Source of the DNA: Begonia masoniana
Taxonomy: Eukaryota; Streptophyta; Magnoliopsida; Cucurbitales; Begoniaceae
Assembly (NCBI GenBank): GCA_022432975.1
Contig: CM039508.1
Location: 28,262,788-28,326,787 of the forward strand
Direction: 5' to 3'
Length of the DNA stretch: 64,000 nucleotides
A program made the translations under genes and the position numbers. Position 1 is the first letter of the stretch; every line of letters begins with the position of its first letter. Below, piece by piece: positions 1 through 11,192 of this stretch. The notes beneath the pieces are model-generated. The model saw only the letters and a list, made by a program, of their open reading frames with translations, did not search any database and was not told the origin of the DNA.

Positions 1-4
1 TCAT

Positions 5-792
5 TTGGTGGCCACTGATGAAAACAAGGTGCACCAATTTATTCAAAGTTTGAAGCTGGACCTCTTACGGGGGATTACATACGGGGGATTTGACGAGGCC
101 CCGTATACGAAGGTAGTGGCCAAGGCTTATCAGTCGGAAGCCTTAGAGACGAAGTCTCAAAGATATAGAGATACATCAAAGAGAATCTTGCGTGATGCCC
201 CTCTACAGCAACAACAACAAAGGGGTCAGTTTGGGCAACCACAACAGCAACAGAACAGAGGTATTAAGAGACCTAATGAAGTTGCCATTTATCAGGACAA
301 GGGGAAAAGACCTATGGGAGCTCCTCAGCTTCCTGTATGCCCACGTTGCCAGCGAAATCCTACGGGGGAGTGTAGACTCTTTATTGGCCGATGCTTTCGA
401 TGTGACAAGGAGGGCCACCAAGTCCGGGATTGCCCGGTGCCTGACACGAGGCCGAATCGTGCCATGCCAAGAGTGTTTGTTATGATAGAGGAAGATGATG
501 ACACCCAGCACACGGCGATTACAGGTACGATATTAATCTATAATTCACCTGCATATACATTATTAGACACGGGGCCACACATTCATTTGTGGCCATGGAC
601 TTTGCGGGTAGAAAGAACTTATGTATTGCGCCGTCAGATCAGCCCTACAGCATTATGCTACCGTCTGGAGAGTTTATGCACTCCGAGAAGGTTGTACGGG
701 GTGATATAGTGTCAGTAGGAGACCAAAAGTTGTATGCCAACCTTATCGTCATCAGTATGAAAGGATACGAAGTAATTCTAGGGATGAACTAG
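5..792 (+). pseudogene. gag-protease remnant of element 1
   Basis: Partial polyprotein without its N terminus. It contains the end of the retrotransposon gag domain, a Gln-rich linker, a CPRC...GEC half-knuckle, then one CCHC knuckle (CFRCDKEGHQVRDC, about nt 392-433) that would bind RNA during packaging. The aspartic protease begins with LLDTG near nt 564-580, but a frameshift straight after the DTG motif moves the rest (MLPSGEFMHSEKVVRG... to VILGMN) into another frame at 589-792, where it ends on a stop. The catalytic motif and its continuation are therefore never in one reading frame. Non-functional. Confidence 0.88.
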
Positions 793-834
793 CTGTTTCG
801 ACATCATGCCACCATCAACTGCAGGTCCGGGTTC

Positions 835-2844
835 ATGTCTTTTAAGCGCCCTAACGAGGTAGAGTTCTCTTATCAGGCAATACCAAAGAAACACCGTATG
901 CCTGTTATATCTTCCTTAAAAGCTCAACAGCTTATGAGGTCAGGATGCGTCGGATTTCTTGCCCATGTAGTAGATGTTCAAAGGCAAGGTGAGGTGGAAC
1001 TTCAAAGTATTCTGGTAGTACGAGACTTCTCAGAGGTTTTCTTAGATGACTTACCAGGATTGCCACCTGATCGTGAAATCGAATTTGAGATTGATATATA
1101 TATCCTGGTGCTGAATTGGTATCGAAGAATCCGTACCGTATGGCACCAATAGAGCTGAGGGAGTTGAAGGCTCAGCTAAAGGAATTGGTGGACAGGGCTT
1201 TGTGCGCCCTAGTTTCTCTCCGTGGGGTGCTCCCGTCTTATTTGTTAAAAATAAGGATGGGCCCTACGTATGTGTATTGACTACCTTGAGCTAAACAAGT
1301 TGACTATCAAGAATAAGTACCCGTTACCGAGGATCGACGATTTATTTGACCAACTACAAGGGGCTCGGGTATTCTCGAAGATCGATTTTCGCTCCGGTTA
1401 TTACCAGTTGAAGGTCAGGGCTGATGATATTCCAAAGACCGCCTTCAGGACCCGATACAGGGACTATGAGTTCTTAGTGATGTCGTTCGGGTTGACTAAT
1501 GCCCCGGCAGCATTTATGGACTTGATGAACAAGATAGTCCAGGATTTCTTGGATAAATTTGTAATCGTCTTCATCGACGACATCCTAGTTTATTCTAGGA
1601 GTGAGGCCAAGCACAAGGAGCACTTGGCAATTGTGCTATCAACTCAGAAACAACGCCAATTATACGCCAAACTGTCAAAATGTGAATTCTGGTTGAGCAA
1701 GATCAATTTCCTAGGCCACGTGGTGTCTGCAGAAGGAGTTTCGGTGGATCCGGCCAAGATTCAGGCTGTGAAAGAGTGGCCGAGGTCGAGGAATGCCAGT
1801 GAGGTACGGAGCTTTATCGGATTAACTGGTTATTACAGAAAGTTTATCAAGGAATTTTCTGTGATAGCGAAACCTATGACCAGCTTAATGAGGAAAGACA
1901 TTCAGTTTAAGTGGTCTGAAGCATGTGAGGTGAGTTTTCAGTCACTTAAACAGAAGTTGACCACTGCTCCTCTGTTAGTATTGTCTGTTGAAGACGACAA
2001 ATTCAGTGTATACTGTGATGCGTCCAAGGTCGGCTTGGGATGTGTGTTAATGCAAGAAGGGAAAGTAGTGGCATACGCATCTAGACAATTAAAGAATCAT
2101 GAGCAAAACTACTTTACACATGACCTCGAGTTAGCGGCAGTTGTGTTTGCACTGAAAGTATGGAGACACCACTTGTACGGGCAATCATGTGAGGTGTTTT
2201 CTGATCACAAGAGCTTGAAGTACATATTTACCCAGAAAGAGCTGAACATGAGACAAAGACAATGGCTAGAATTTGTGAAAGATTATGATATCGAGATTAA
2301 ATATCATCCTGGTAAAGCTAATGTGGTGGCCGATGCACTGAGCAGGATGCCAGCTACTATGCAACTGGTTGTGTCGGCCGTATCAATGCCTTTGAGGATA
2401 GAGATACAGAAGTTTGATATTGAGATAGTTTCTGGGCTATCGGCCATACTAGCAGACTTGACACTACGCCCCACCATCCTGGACCGAATTAAGGAAGCCC
2501 AGACGACCAATTCAAAGGAGATGACTGATATAGTAAGCAAGTTACCTATGGCTTCCTCCAATTTCAGTTATTCGGGAGATGGTATTCTGAAGTTCAAAGA
2601 TAGGTGGTACGTTCCGAGGGACGATGAGCTGCGAAGGGACATTTTATCAGAAGCCCACTCGTCTTCTTTCTCTGTACATCTTGGAAGCACAAAGATGTAT
2701 CAGGACTTGAAACTTCACTTCTGGTGGCCGAATATGAAGAATGAAGTGGCCAAGTACGTGGAGTCTTGCATGATATGTCAACAAGTCAAAGCTGAACATC
2801 AACGATCAAGTGGAACACTTCAGCCTCTTCCGATTCCCGAATAG
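835..2844 (+). pseudogene. RT-RNase H-integrase zinc finger segment of element 1 pol
   Basis: The first part (835-1152) carries the conserved pre-RT block [16 protein letters not shown], then a frameshift near 1105 breaks it. The reading resumes at 1270 with [11 protein letters not shown] and stays open to 2844. It includes RT motifs [21 protein letters not shown] and the catalytic FIDDIL (about nt 1573-1590), RNase H with YCDAS and ADALSR, and the integrase HHCC finger (H...HLGSTKMY...CMICQQVK). It ends at a TAG where related elements have the Trp of the sequence PEWKW, an apparent Trp-to-stop change. Element B and C homologues in this window align along the whole length. Confidence 0.92.
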
Positions 2845-3901
2845 AAATGGGAGAACATAACGATGGATTTTATTATTGGCCTTCCAAGGACAGCAAAGGG
2901 CCATAATAGTATATGGGTCATAGTAGACAGATTGACAAAGTCGGCCCATTTTCTACCTGTGAAGACAACGTTCTCCATGGATCAGTATGCAGAGCTATAC
3001 ATTAGCGAGATCGTCAAGTTGCATGGAGTGCCAGTATCAATTGTATCGGACCGGGACCTTAGATTCACATCGAGGTTCTGGAAAAGCTTGCAAAACTCCT
3101 TGGGTACCAAGTTGAATTTCAGCACTGCATTCATGCACAAACTGACGGACAATCCGAGAGAACGATTCAGATACTGGAAGATATGCTAAGGTCGTGTGTG
3201 CTGGAGTTTCATGCTCCTTGGAGTAGACATTTCTGCTTGTGGAGTTCGCTTACAACAATAGCTACCAGGCTACGATCGGTATGGCTCCATATGAAGCTCT
3301 TTATGGCAGGAAGTGCAGATCTCCATTATGTTAGGATGAAGTTGGAGAATCCAGACTCGTCGGCCCCGAATTATTACAACAGATGTCTGAGGTAGTAGCT
3401 GCTATCAAACAAAGAATCCGAACTGCACAGAGTCGGCAGAAGAGCTATGCAGACCATCGGAGAAGAGACTTGGAGTTCGCTGAAGGCGATGAAGTATTCC
3501 TAAAGGTGTCGCCTTTCAAGGGCGTGATGAGATTTGGCAAGAAAGGGAAGCTAAGTCCAAGGTTTGTTGGGCCATTTCCCATCTTGAAGAAAGTAGGAGG
3601 CATGGCTTATAGACTTCAGTTGCCAGCGTCTATGGATGGAGTTCACAACGTCTTTCATGTTTCGATGCTGAGAAAGTGTGTTCAAGATCCAACTCAGATC
3701 GTGAAACATGTGGACTTTGATATAATGTCGACGCCGACATATGAAGAAAGGCACATAAAGATATTGGATACTTCACTCAAGGTGTTGCGCAACAAGGTAG
3801 TCCCATTGGTGAAAGTTTTGTGACGCAATCATAATGTGGAGGAAGCCACATGGGAAAGACAACAAGATGTTAGAGCCCAATATCCGGAGCTATTCGCTTA
3901 A
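2845..3901 (+). pseudogene. integrase core and chromodomain-like tail of element 1
   Basis: Continues pol after the premature TAG. The catalytic core has MDFIIGLPR (first Asp) and IVSDRD (second Asp). A small frameshift near 3135 disrupts the [11 protein letters not shown] block that holds the Glu. More frameshifts follow around 3180-3400. The C-terminal module (GRP/GPF segment [18 protein letters not shown], then a chromodomain-like VLRNKVVPLVKVL) is open at 3383-3823 and stops at TGA where relatives have Trp. The original end would be the TAA at 3899-3901. Broken at several points, so no integrase is made. Confidence 0.9.
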
Positions 3902-3923
3902 GCAAATTTTGGAGAATTTTGTT

Positions 3924-3936
3924 AAGGTGGGTGGAA
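3924..3936 (+). other. Polypurine tract of element 1
   Basis: A purine-rich run AAGGTGGGTGGAA lies directly before the TG that opens the LTR. This is the expected position of the plus-strand primer. Confidence 0.8.
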
Positions 3937-6439
3937 TGTAACACCCAACATTTACCTATGTAATTATTCCCCAAACAATTAAGCGGAGTTATTCTGATGT
4001 TAATGCAACGACTATTTTTAATGAAATTGTCGACGTGTTCAATTGAATAAGGGTGATTCGTAAAAGCGATTCGACAAACTAAATAGTAATTTAGTTAAAA
4101 ACCAATAGTTAGAAATGCATGGAGGGACAAAATGGGAAGCCAATTAAGGTTGGTGGGAGGAAGCCAATGGATGATTGACACTTGGCAAACTTGTGGAAGA
4201 AGCCATACCTTCTTCTTCCCTTCTCTTCCCTTCTACGTAAAACACTTTGCATTTTTTTCTTCTCCTCTCTGTTTTCTCTCTTCCAGGCGACTACGTTATT
4301 TCCAAAAACTTCATTTCTCCTGTTTCCTCCAGTTACAGGTAACCTTCTACGATAGTTAAAGAGTTTAGGTTAAACGTTAGTTCTTTTTTTTGAAGTTTAG
4401 GTTAATGTCCGATTTTGCGTACTCTAGGTTCGCGAACCACGGTTGTCGTGCGTGCAAAGCTTGCTGCATTTTGGACAACAGGTAAGTTCATGCATATAAG
4501 TTGGCCCTTAAGGCCCTACAGCAAGGAGACACTAGGTTTTGGTTCGGATAGTTAGGTCGTGGGTTATGCTTTAAGTTAAACGTGTTCTTTGTGTTCTGTT
4601 TCCCGTAGTTTTTATTCTGTCACCTGTATATGTTGAGTTTAAGCATCATACATGTTCATGCATCAACGTTTTCTGGAAAACCTTGTAAATGTTTTCAGCA
4701 TCGGATTTGAAGTTAAGAAAGATAAAATCTGTAATGAAATGTATGGTTAAGTGTAGACGAGGACTGGCATCCTGTCATGTACTCCTGTTATGTCCTGTTA
4801 TGGCATGTACTCCTGTTGCGCCAGCTCCTCTTCCCACTTATACCTTCTTGTCTAGTGAACGTAATGTAATGTTCATGTATTTGAAAATGTTCATGCACAG
4901 CATATGCATCACCACATTTCATGTTCTTACTGAGCTCTAGGCTCATAGTTGAACTCCATGTTGTAGGTATGGATCCTCCAGATGAGGACTTTGTGCCTCA
5001 AGCTGATAAGTTAGGGAGGTTAGAGGATTGAGCTCATGGGGTTTAGTTGCTGCAGTCAGACGTATTTATGTCCTGAGATTTAAGTTTTAAAGTGAATTTC
5101 ATGTCTGGAAACTCTGTTAGGATTTTGGTGTTTTCGTTTTAAAACCCTGTTGGGAACTCTATTGGGATTTTTGTAATGTATAGGTTTTGGTGTTCAAGTT
5201 TTTAAACCTCTGTAATTGACAGTTGAATGCATATTTTGATTTATTCTGGAACTGCTTGGAATTCTCCTCTTTGGTTGTGCATGGATTGTCTAGAGTTTTA
5301 GAGCTATCCATGCAGTCTCTTTTCTTGCACTTCTGTCATGTTTTCATGCATGTTTTAAAACTGTGTTTTGAATCGGGTTTTTGTGAAATTTGTAATTCTT
5401 ATGCCTTCTGTTTTCATGCTTTCTGTTTTTAATGTCTCCCTGTTAAATATCGTCCATTCTACCTCCAGTTTTGGTTGTCTATTTTGCCTTCGATTTTCTG
5501 TCTTTTATTTGGCTAAGTGTTATCGTCCAAAGTTATCGTCCATGACAACGTCGCCGAGAGTCTGTCTGTTATTTTAAAAGTCCAAGGTCTGCCTGTTAAT
5601 TTAAACGTCCACGTTGCCTTTGAAAATAGTCGTCCACGCCTTCTGCTTTTATGCCTTTCAGTTTCTGTCCTTCGAGTTTTAAGTATTTGGCTAAGTGTTA
5701 GTCGTCCACGCCTCCAGTACAACAGTTGTCATTCTCTTCTGTAAAAGAGTCGTCCACGTCCATTCTGCCTTCAAAATAATGGTCTATTTTGCCCTTGGTT
5801 TCTGTCCTTTATTCGGCTATGTGTTATCGTCCAAAGTTATCATCCACGATAACTTCGCCGAGAGTCTGCTTGTTATTTTAAAAGTCAAAAGTCTGTCTTT
5901 GATTTTAAACGTCTACAGACTTCTGTGTCCACTATTTTTGTCTTTTAGTGCAAACGTCCACAGACTCCTGTGCCCGCTGTTTCGGTCCTTTTATTTCAAC
6001 GTCCACAGGTTCTATCTTCTGTGCGATTGTCCACAGCCCCCGATTGTCCACGGCTACTGTAGCCTTCCATAGTATGTCTTCTAGTTTACGTTTTTCCCAT
6101 TTTTTTATTTATTGTTTTATTCTGTTTATTCACCCCAGTCGTCCACTTACGTTTCCTGTTTTCCTATCTTCTTCTGTTATTTATTTATGTAACCCGGTTC
6201 TATATTATCTTCCAGTCTTCAATTCTAGAGGGTTTTTTTTATGTTTCTTCCTGTTGTCTTCGGTCTTCTATCACTGTAGTCCAAATTTTTAATACGTCTT
6301 CTGTTTTCTTGTCTCTCGATTCTGAATTTTGTTAACGTTTAAAAGTAAAGTTCAAAAAAAAATATGTCATGTTTTAAAATGTCCGGAGTGATGGCTTGGC
6401 TCTCGGATCCCGATCGGGACCGGGTTTCGGGCTGTCACA
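3937..6439 (+). repeat. 3' LTR of element 1
   Basis: About 2.5 kb bounded by TGTAACACCC at the left and GCTGTCACA at the right, directly after the polypurine tract. It contains pyrimidine-rich sequence, AT-rich stretches and an internal imperfect duplication (5518-5590 and 5821-5893). Short open frames in it (for example 5223-6292) have no recognisable protein features and are chance frames in a T-rich sequence. The 3' limit is set by the typical CA end and by the change to another LTR type at 6440. Confidence 0.8.
5518..5893 (+). repeat. Imperfect direct duplication inside element 1 LTR
   Basis: A block of about 70 bp starting TTATCGTCCAAAGTTATC at 5518 recurs at 5821 with scattered differences, 303 bp downstream. 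Between and after the copies the heptamer-like motif CGTCCAC recurs many times up to about 6050. Only the duplication is directly visible; no function is known to me. Confidence 0.7.
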
Positions 6440-7215
6440 ACTTTATGTGCACACTTTCATACTCAAATTCCTCGCTCAAACGACATCCGTTTTCGACGAT
6501 TCAACCCGTTTTGGAAACCTCATTACACCTAGTTTATCATGGAATCATTTATTTATAAAAAGCACTCCGGAAATGATAGCATAAAACTCAATTTCGTAGG
6601 TGCCCTAATTATGTTGATTTTCGATCGAATTTCTATTTTTCATCGAAGGGGCTTAGTTATTCCTTAATTTATCCATTCAAATCCTTAAATAATATTCTAG
6701 CATGTTTTTGTACAAAATTGATAAGTTTTCTCTGAAACCCTAGTCCTAAAACTTTAACGAAACTAACGTATAACTAACCTAAACTCGTTAATTAACGTAG
6801 AGGATTACCTTAAACGGAGAAATTGAGAGAAATCGGAGAAGTGGAGGGCCTTTGTTGGTCGTTGGCGTGGATTCTTCGTCGCCTGGTAGAGAGTTCACAG
6901 AGAGGAGAAGAAAAGAGGAAATAGGAGAAGGAAAGAGGGAGGAGAAAACTTAAAGGGTGTGGGGAATCACGTGGGAGGGAGAGTGAAAAGAGAGAGAGAG
7001 AGAAAAAAAATAAATAAAACAAAAACTTCGGGTTTTGTTTCGGAATTCCATTAAAATATCGTACTTTTTAACTTCCTCGGTTTCGCTCTATTTTCCTAAA
7101 TTCATAGGTTCCCGGCGTCCAAATTCTAAAAATATATCTATTATATTTATAACAAAATAATTCCGTGCAGTGAATTTTAGGGACGAATACATGGCCAAAA
7201 ATACCGGGTGTTACA
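6440..7215 (-). repeat. Minus-oriented gypsy LTR fragment
   Basis: Read on the minus strand this begins TGTAACACCCGGTATTTTTG (right end at 7215) and continues through a GA/CT-rich leader-like block (6810-7010). The general architecture resembles the 3' LTR of element C. The other end is missing; it stops where element 1's LTR ends at 6439, which suggests that element 1 inserted into it. No coding sequence is seen. The 70-aa frame at 6810-7022 is low-complexity. Confidence 0.65.
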
Positions 7216-8394
7216 ATAATAATATAAGTCCAAAATAAAATTGTCATATTAAAATTAAATAAATTAAAGTTTTACAAATTTCAATCATGTCTAACCTCTC
7301 GGATGATATTTTAAGTTCTAGGAAAAATAATAAACTAGAGTAATGTACATGTCGAGCCTACTTCTGAGTCGGCAATTGAAAGTCTTCCTCACTATATTCT
7401 TAAAGGAGAAAGTCGTTTGGAGTGAGTTGACTAAACTCAATAGCAATATATTATATTTCCAGCATTTATGTTCAATTTTAATAAAATAAAATCGAGAAAA
7501 AAATATAGCCAATCGCGCTCTTTGAGTACATAATGTCTTATGAATTTAATATAAAAATAGCGATACTCGATGATTGTAAAAGAAACAGAAAATACTCTGA
7601 TCAGGTTTAGAGTTTTGCGACTACAGACACGACACAGTCAGTTGTCTCATTACTCCAGTTAAAACAAAGTTATTCATGTCGAAAAATGAAAATGTGCATA
7701 AAAGAATATATGCATTAAAATAAAAAAAAAAATAGTAAGAGGTTTTAACAATTATTTTATAAAATAAAATAATTAAATTATTAATTAAAATAAAACGTGC
7801 AAAAGCCGACCATAAAGTAAATCACTATGTCAAGTGGGCCTACTACTATCCAAAGCCTAATAATCCAAAGCCCAATAATCCAAACACAGTGTCTAAGAGT
7901 TCAAACATTTAATTTAAATCTTGGGTACCTAATTAAGAATAAAATCGTAAATTTTTGGACTAAATTTTTGTAGCTTAAATTCTCAATTTTTTTAAAAAAA
8001 TAATTCATAATGAATTGGGTAAAGATATGACAATTTGGGGCAAAATAAGCCCTAAACCGCGACCAAAAAATGGGATGGACCGCGACTAAGCTAATATGTG
8101 CTATGGCCCAAACAAGGTTGGATCACAGCCCAAACCAGAGCCTGAACTGCGGTCGAAACAGAGTTTGGACTGTGGTCCATCGAACCACTGATCGTGCCCA
8201 AGCGGGCAGCGTTGTCTTCCCGACGCTGTCTAAAATTCTTTTGTCAAAACCTTCGCTGGACTACACCTTACACTCCGACAAATCCATAGCTTAGAGCAAC
8301 AATAAAAAAAGTTAGAATCGAAACATGATTTACACCAAAAATCCAATCTCCAAATCCTATTTTTCATGGTCATAACAGAGAGCTAAAATCAGAG
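7216..8394 (-). repeat. Degenerate A-type LTR fragment
   Basis: AT-rich sequence with blocks recognisable in the A-type LTR at 16865-17600 and in the remnant at 49390-55072. Examples are ATATAAGTCCAAA followed by AATTAAATAAATTAAA, the GTCGTTTGGAGTGAGTTGACTAAACTCAATAG block, and CTCATTACTCCAGTTAAAAC. It is probably the decayed 3' LTR side of the minus-strand element to its right. No gene is seen in it. Confidence 0.55.
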
Positions 8395-8712
8395 TTTACC
8401 TTGGCAAGATACTTCCTCCTACCATCAAGAATGCAATTGTAAAGTCCATTTTGAATGGAACAAAATGAATAGACTTTGTCAATCTATCAACAACTACCCA
8501 CACAGTATCACATTTCTGCACTGTCCTTGGTAAACCTGTTACAAAATCCATGATGATCCTATCCCACTTCTACTCGGGAATAGGTAAGGGTTGTAATAAC
8601 TCAGCTGGTCTCTGATGTTCAGCCTTAACCTGCTAACAAGTCAAACATCGGTAAACGTATTCTGCTACATCTTGTTTCATTCTAACCCACCAATACTGAC
8701 GCTTTAGGTTAT
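8395..8712 (-). pseudogene. Integrase fragment (HHCC finger and start of core), element A
   Basis: On the minus strand the sequence reads QYWWVRMKQDVAEYV, then a CLTC-type cysteine pair with a stop between, then [18 protein letters not shown], a second stop, and MDFVTGLPRTVQK...DRLTKSIHFVPF. This matches the integrase zinc finger and the first catalytic Asp block of plant gypsy integrases. It ends abruptly at 8712, where the rest of the integrase follows on the opposite strand. Multiple stops; inactive. Confidence 0.85.
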
Positions 8713-9450
8713 GGGCATCGAACTAAATTTGATTACAACACATCACCCTCAGACAGATGGTCAGTCTGAGCGTACTATTCAAATTCTTGAAGACATGCTA
8801 AGATCATGTGTTCTGGATTTTGGAGATAGTTGGATAAACCATTTGCCTTTAGTAAAGTTTGTCTACAACAACAGTTACTAGACCAGTATTGAATTATCGC
8901 CATATGAAGCCTTATATGGGACCTTGTAGATCGCCTTTGTGTTGGGCTGATACCGAAAAACATGTTAATCAAAGCTGTCAAAAAAGTTATGCCGATCTTT
9001 TGAGAAGAGAGGTCGAGTTTAGGTAGAGGACTTTGTATTTTTGCAAGTAAGACCTAGTCATGGTGTAAGTCATTTTGGTGTAAAAGGAAAATTGGCTCCT
9101 AGATATATTGGGCAGTTTCAAATCATAAAACGAGTTGGTTCAATGGCTTACCGTTTAGATTTACCACCATAGTTGAATTATGTTCATAATATTTTCCATG
9201 TTTCTATGTTGAGGAAGTATATCTCTAACCCATCACATGTCATATCTTGGACCATGGTGTCTATCCAGGAAAATATCTCCTACGAGGAGGATCCTGAGAA
9301 AATTTTAAGCCGAGATATCAAGGTTCAACGTGAGATACCCTTGGTGAGGGTGCAGTAGAAGAATCACAGCGAAGCCACTTGAGAAATTGAATCGGAGATG
9401 AGAATAAAGTATCCCCAACTGTTTAATGATGTATTTATGGTTGATCCAAA
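8713..9450 (+). pseudogene. Integrase C-terminal half, inverted relative to the rest of element A
   Basis: On the plus strand it starts MGIELN, then [11 protein letters not shown] (with the third catalytic residue, Glu), [11 protein letters not shown] and SPYEALYG. After frameshifts and stops come the GPF-type block KLAPRYIGQFQIIKRVGSMAYRL and HNIFHVSMLRKY, then a chromodomain-like tail ending near KYPQLFN. A polypurine stretch and an LTR follow at once. It contains exactly the portion missing from the minus-strand fragment on its left apart from roughly 35 residues, so one integrase seems to have been split by an inversion. Confidence 0.85.
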
Positions 9451-9484
9451 TTTTGAGGGCGAAATTTCATTAAGTGGGGGAGAA

Positions 9485-11150
9485 TGTGAAATTCACCATT
9501 TGAATTGGGAGGTAAGTGAATCAATTGATTTAATTATCTCATTTATGTGTGGGATGTTAAACCGTAATTGAAGATTCTCCTTAATTACAACAAACAGTCA
9601 AAGAAGTTGTGGGAGAAAAAAGAAATTCTAAAAGTGTACGTTACACTCTGTGGAAGCTATTTTTCCCTCATTAAACTCCCACCTTTAGACATACAGAGAC
9701 ACACTCTCTCTCTCTCCATAAATCTCTTATTCTGTAAAGATCTCCCCGTAAAAAATCTCTCTCTTATCTTCACCCCCTCTGGAAGACTTCCTCTCGGTGA
9801 TTTTCAGAGACGATTTACAGACTCAATTTTCAAAATTGGTCAAGGAGAAAGACCCAATTCAAGGTAAGTTAATTTTCTCATCTTCTTTCCAAATACAAAA
9901 CTATCAAACGGTCTAAAGTCTTACTCAAATTATTCTCTGCTAAAAAGGGATTATCGTAATGTTGTCTATGTGATTTTGGAAGAGAGAGAAACCATGAATT
10001 TTTAGGTTGCTGTTGGAAGTTTTGGAAGATCAAAAAAATTAAAATTTTTGGTAAGATGAAAGATTTGATTTTTCTACCTCTATTTCTTGACTTTGAATCA
10101 CCGATCTTGATATCAATCTTTGATGGTTAAAAAATTAGTTGTAGATGTTAATTTCTCAAAAGTTGTAGAGCTGATCCGAGTTGTTTGTCTTTGACGTCAA
10201 AGGTGTGAAGTATTAAATTTAAAATCTAGATCCTCAGACTCTTAGATTTTTGGACTTGATCGGTTGTAGGTCCGCTCGAGGTAGGAATTTATTTTATTTT
10301 CGATTAAGCATTATTTTTAATTTGATAATTAAATTAATTTAATTAGCATAAAATAATTATTTAATTTTATGTCATTGTTTCATTCACATATTTATCAATT
10401 GCATATTTTTATTATTTAATGTGAACTTTGTGCTTTAACTAGAAGTAATAGGACAGCTGAAGAGCCATGTCCTTGGGCGCAAAACTCTAAACCTGAGTAG
10501 GGTAATTATGTGGCTTGCGACCGCCGAGTGTCGTTTTTTTTTTTTATCATGACCAATTGTATAGTGTGTTCGGAGTTCATGAGAGACTTCATTTTCACTG
10601 AATTTCTTTTAAAATAGGATAGTTAGGTTTTGATTTAATTTATGTACTACATATTAATTGGATATATTAACAGGTACCCTTCTATATTAATTGTCGAGTG
10701 TAAGTATAAACATTTTATGAATGTTGAAAATAAACTCTATCCCTATTAAGTTTAGTCGATTTGCCCTAAACGACTTTTTCTTTTTTTTTTAAGGATCCAA
10801 TCAAGAAGAGCTCTAGTTATCAGCTCAGGAGCAGTCACTTTACAAAAATTTTCTTTTTTTTTTCATTCTTTTCTTTGAAGACTTATTTTAAATTTCAAGG
10901 TTAGATACTATTGAGAATTTGTAAGATTTATTCTAATAGTTTCATTCTGTTACTTTATTTATAAATATATCATCACATTATCTAGTGTCAATTGTTGGAC
11001 CTGTTTAATCCATGTGTTCCAGACCCTGGATTTATATTAATTATAAATTTTCTGCTACGTCTTTCAAATAAAAGAGATTTACAGTTGGACGGTTTGACTC
11101 GATTTTTGGGTTAGTCGTTCTTCATTCTTTCTCGGGTCTCCTTTGTTAAG
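9485..11150 (+). repeat. A-type LTR, plus orientation (3' LTR of the inverted segment)
   Basis: Starts TGTGAAATTCACC right after a purine-rich AAGTGGGGGAGAA. It matches, in reverse complement, the A-type LTR split between 16865-17697 and 35568-36221. Shared blocks include ACACTCTGTGGAAG, the CTCTCTCTCTC leader, ATCTCCCCGT, and GGTTAGTCGTTCTTCATTC near its end. It stops about a dozen bases before the expected GGGGTGTGACA, so the 3' tip is lost at the rearrangement junction. It holds no gene; the frame at 9568-9867 is leader sequence. Confidence 0.8.
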
Positions 11151-11192
11151 TCTCAATTCTGAATCTTTAGACACCATAACCCGCCTTTTGAA
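11151..11192. other. Rearrangement junction in element A
   Basis: Between the truncated plus-oriented LTR and the minus-oriented pol segment there is a short stretch matching neither clearly. Orientation of the element flips across it. Confidence 0.6.

Larger units (their letters stand above)
1..6439 (+). mobile_element. Element 1: decayed Ty3/gypsy chromovirus (Tekay/Del-like), 3' portion with 3' LTR
   Basis: The window opens inside the gag of a plus-strand LTR retrotransposon. The order visible is gag CCHC knuckle, aspartic protease, reverse transcriptase, RNase H, integrase and a chromodomain-like tail, followed by a polypurine tract and a 2.5-kb 3' LTR. That order (integrase after RT) and the C-terminal VPLVKVL...EEATWERQ segment are typical of plant Tekay/Del chromoviruses. 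Several frameshifts and Trp-to-stop changes make it inactive. The 5' LTR lies outside the window, so its target duplication cannot be read; the base after the 3' LTR starts a different, minus-oriented LTR into which it probably inserted. Confidence 0.93.

Noticed and set aside
5223..6292. Series of plus-strand frames of 69-125 codons rich in Phe, Ser and Leu
   Set aside because: T-rich LTR sequence; no conserved protein wording and no codon structure.
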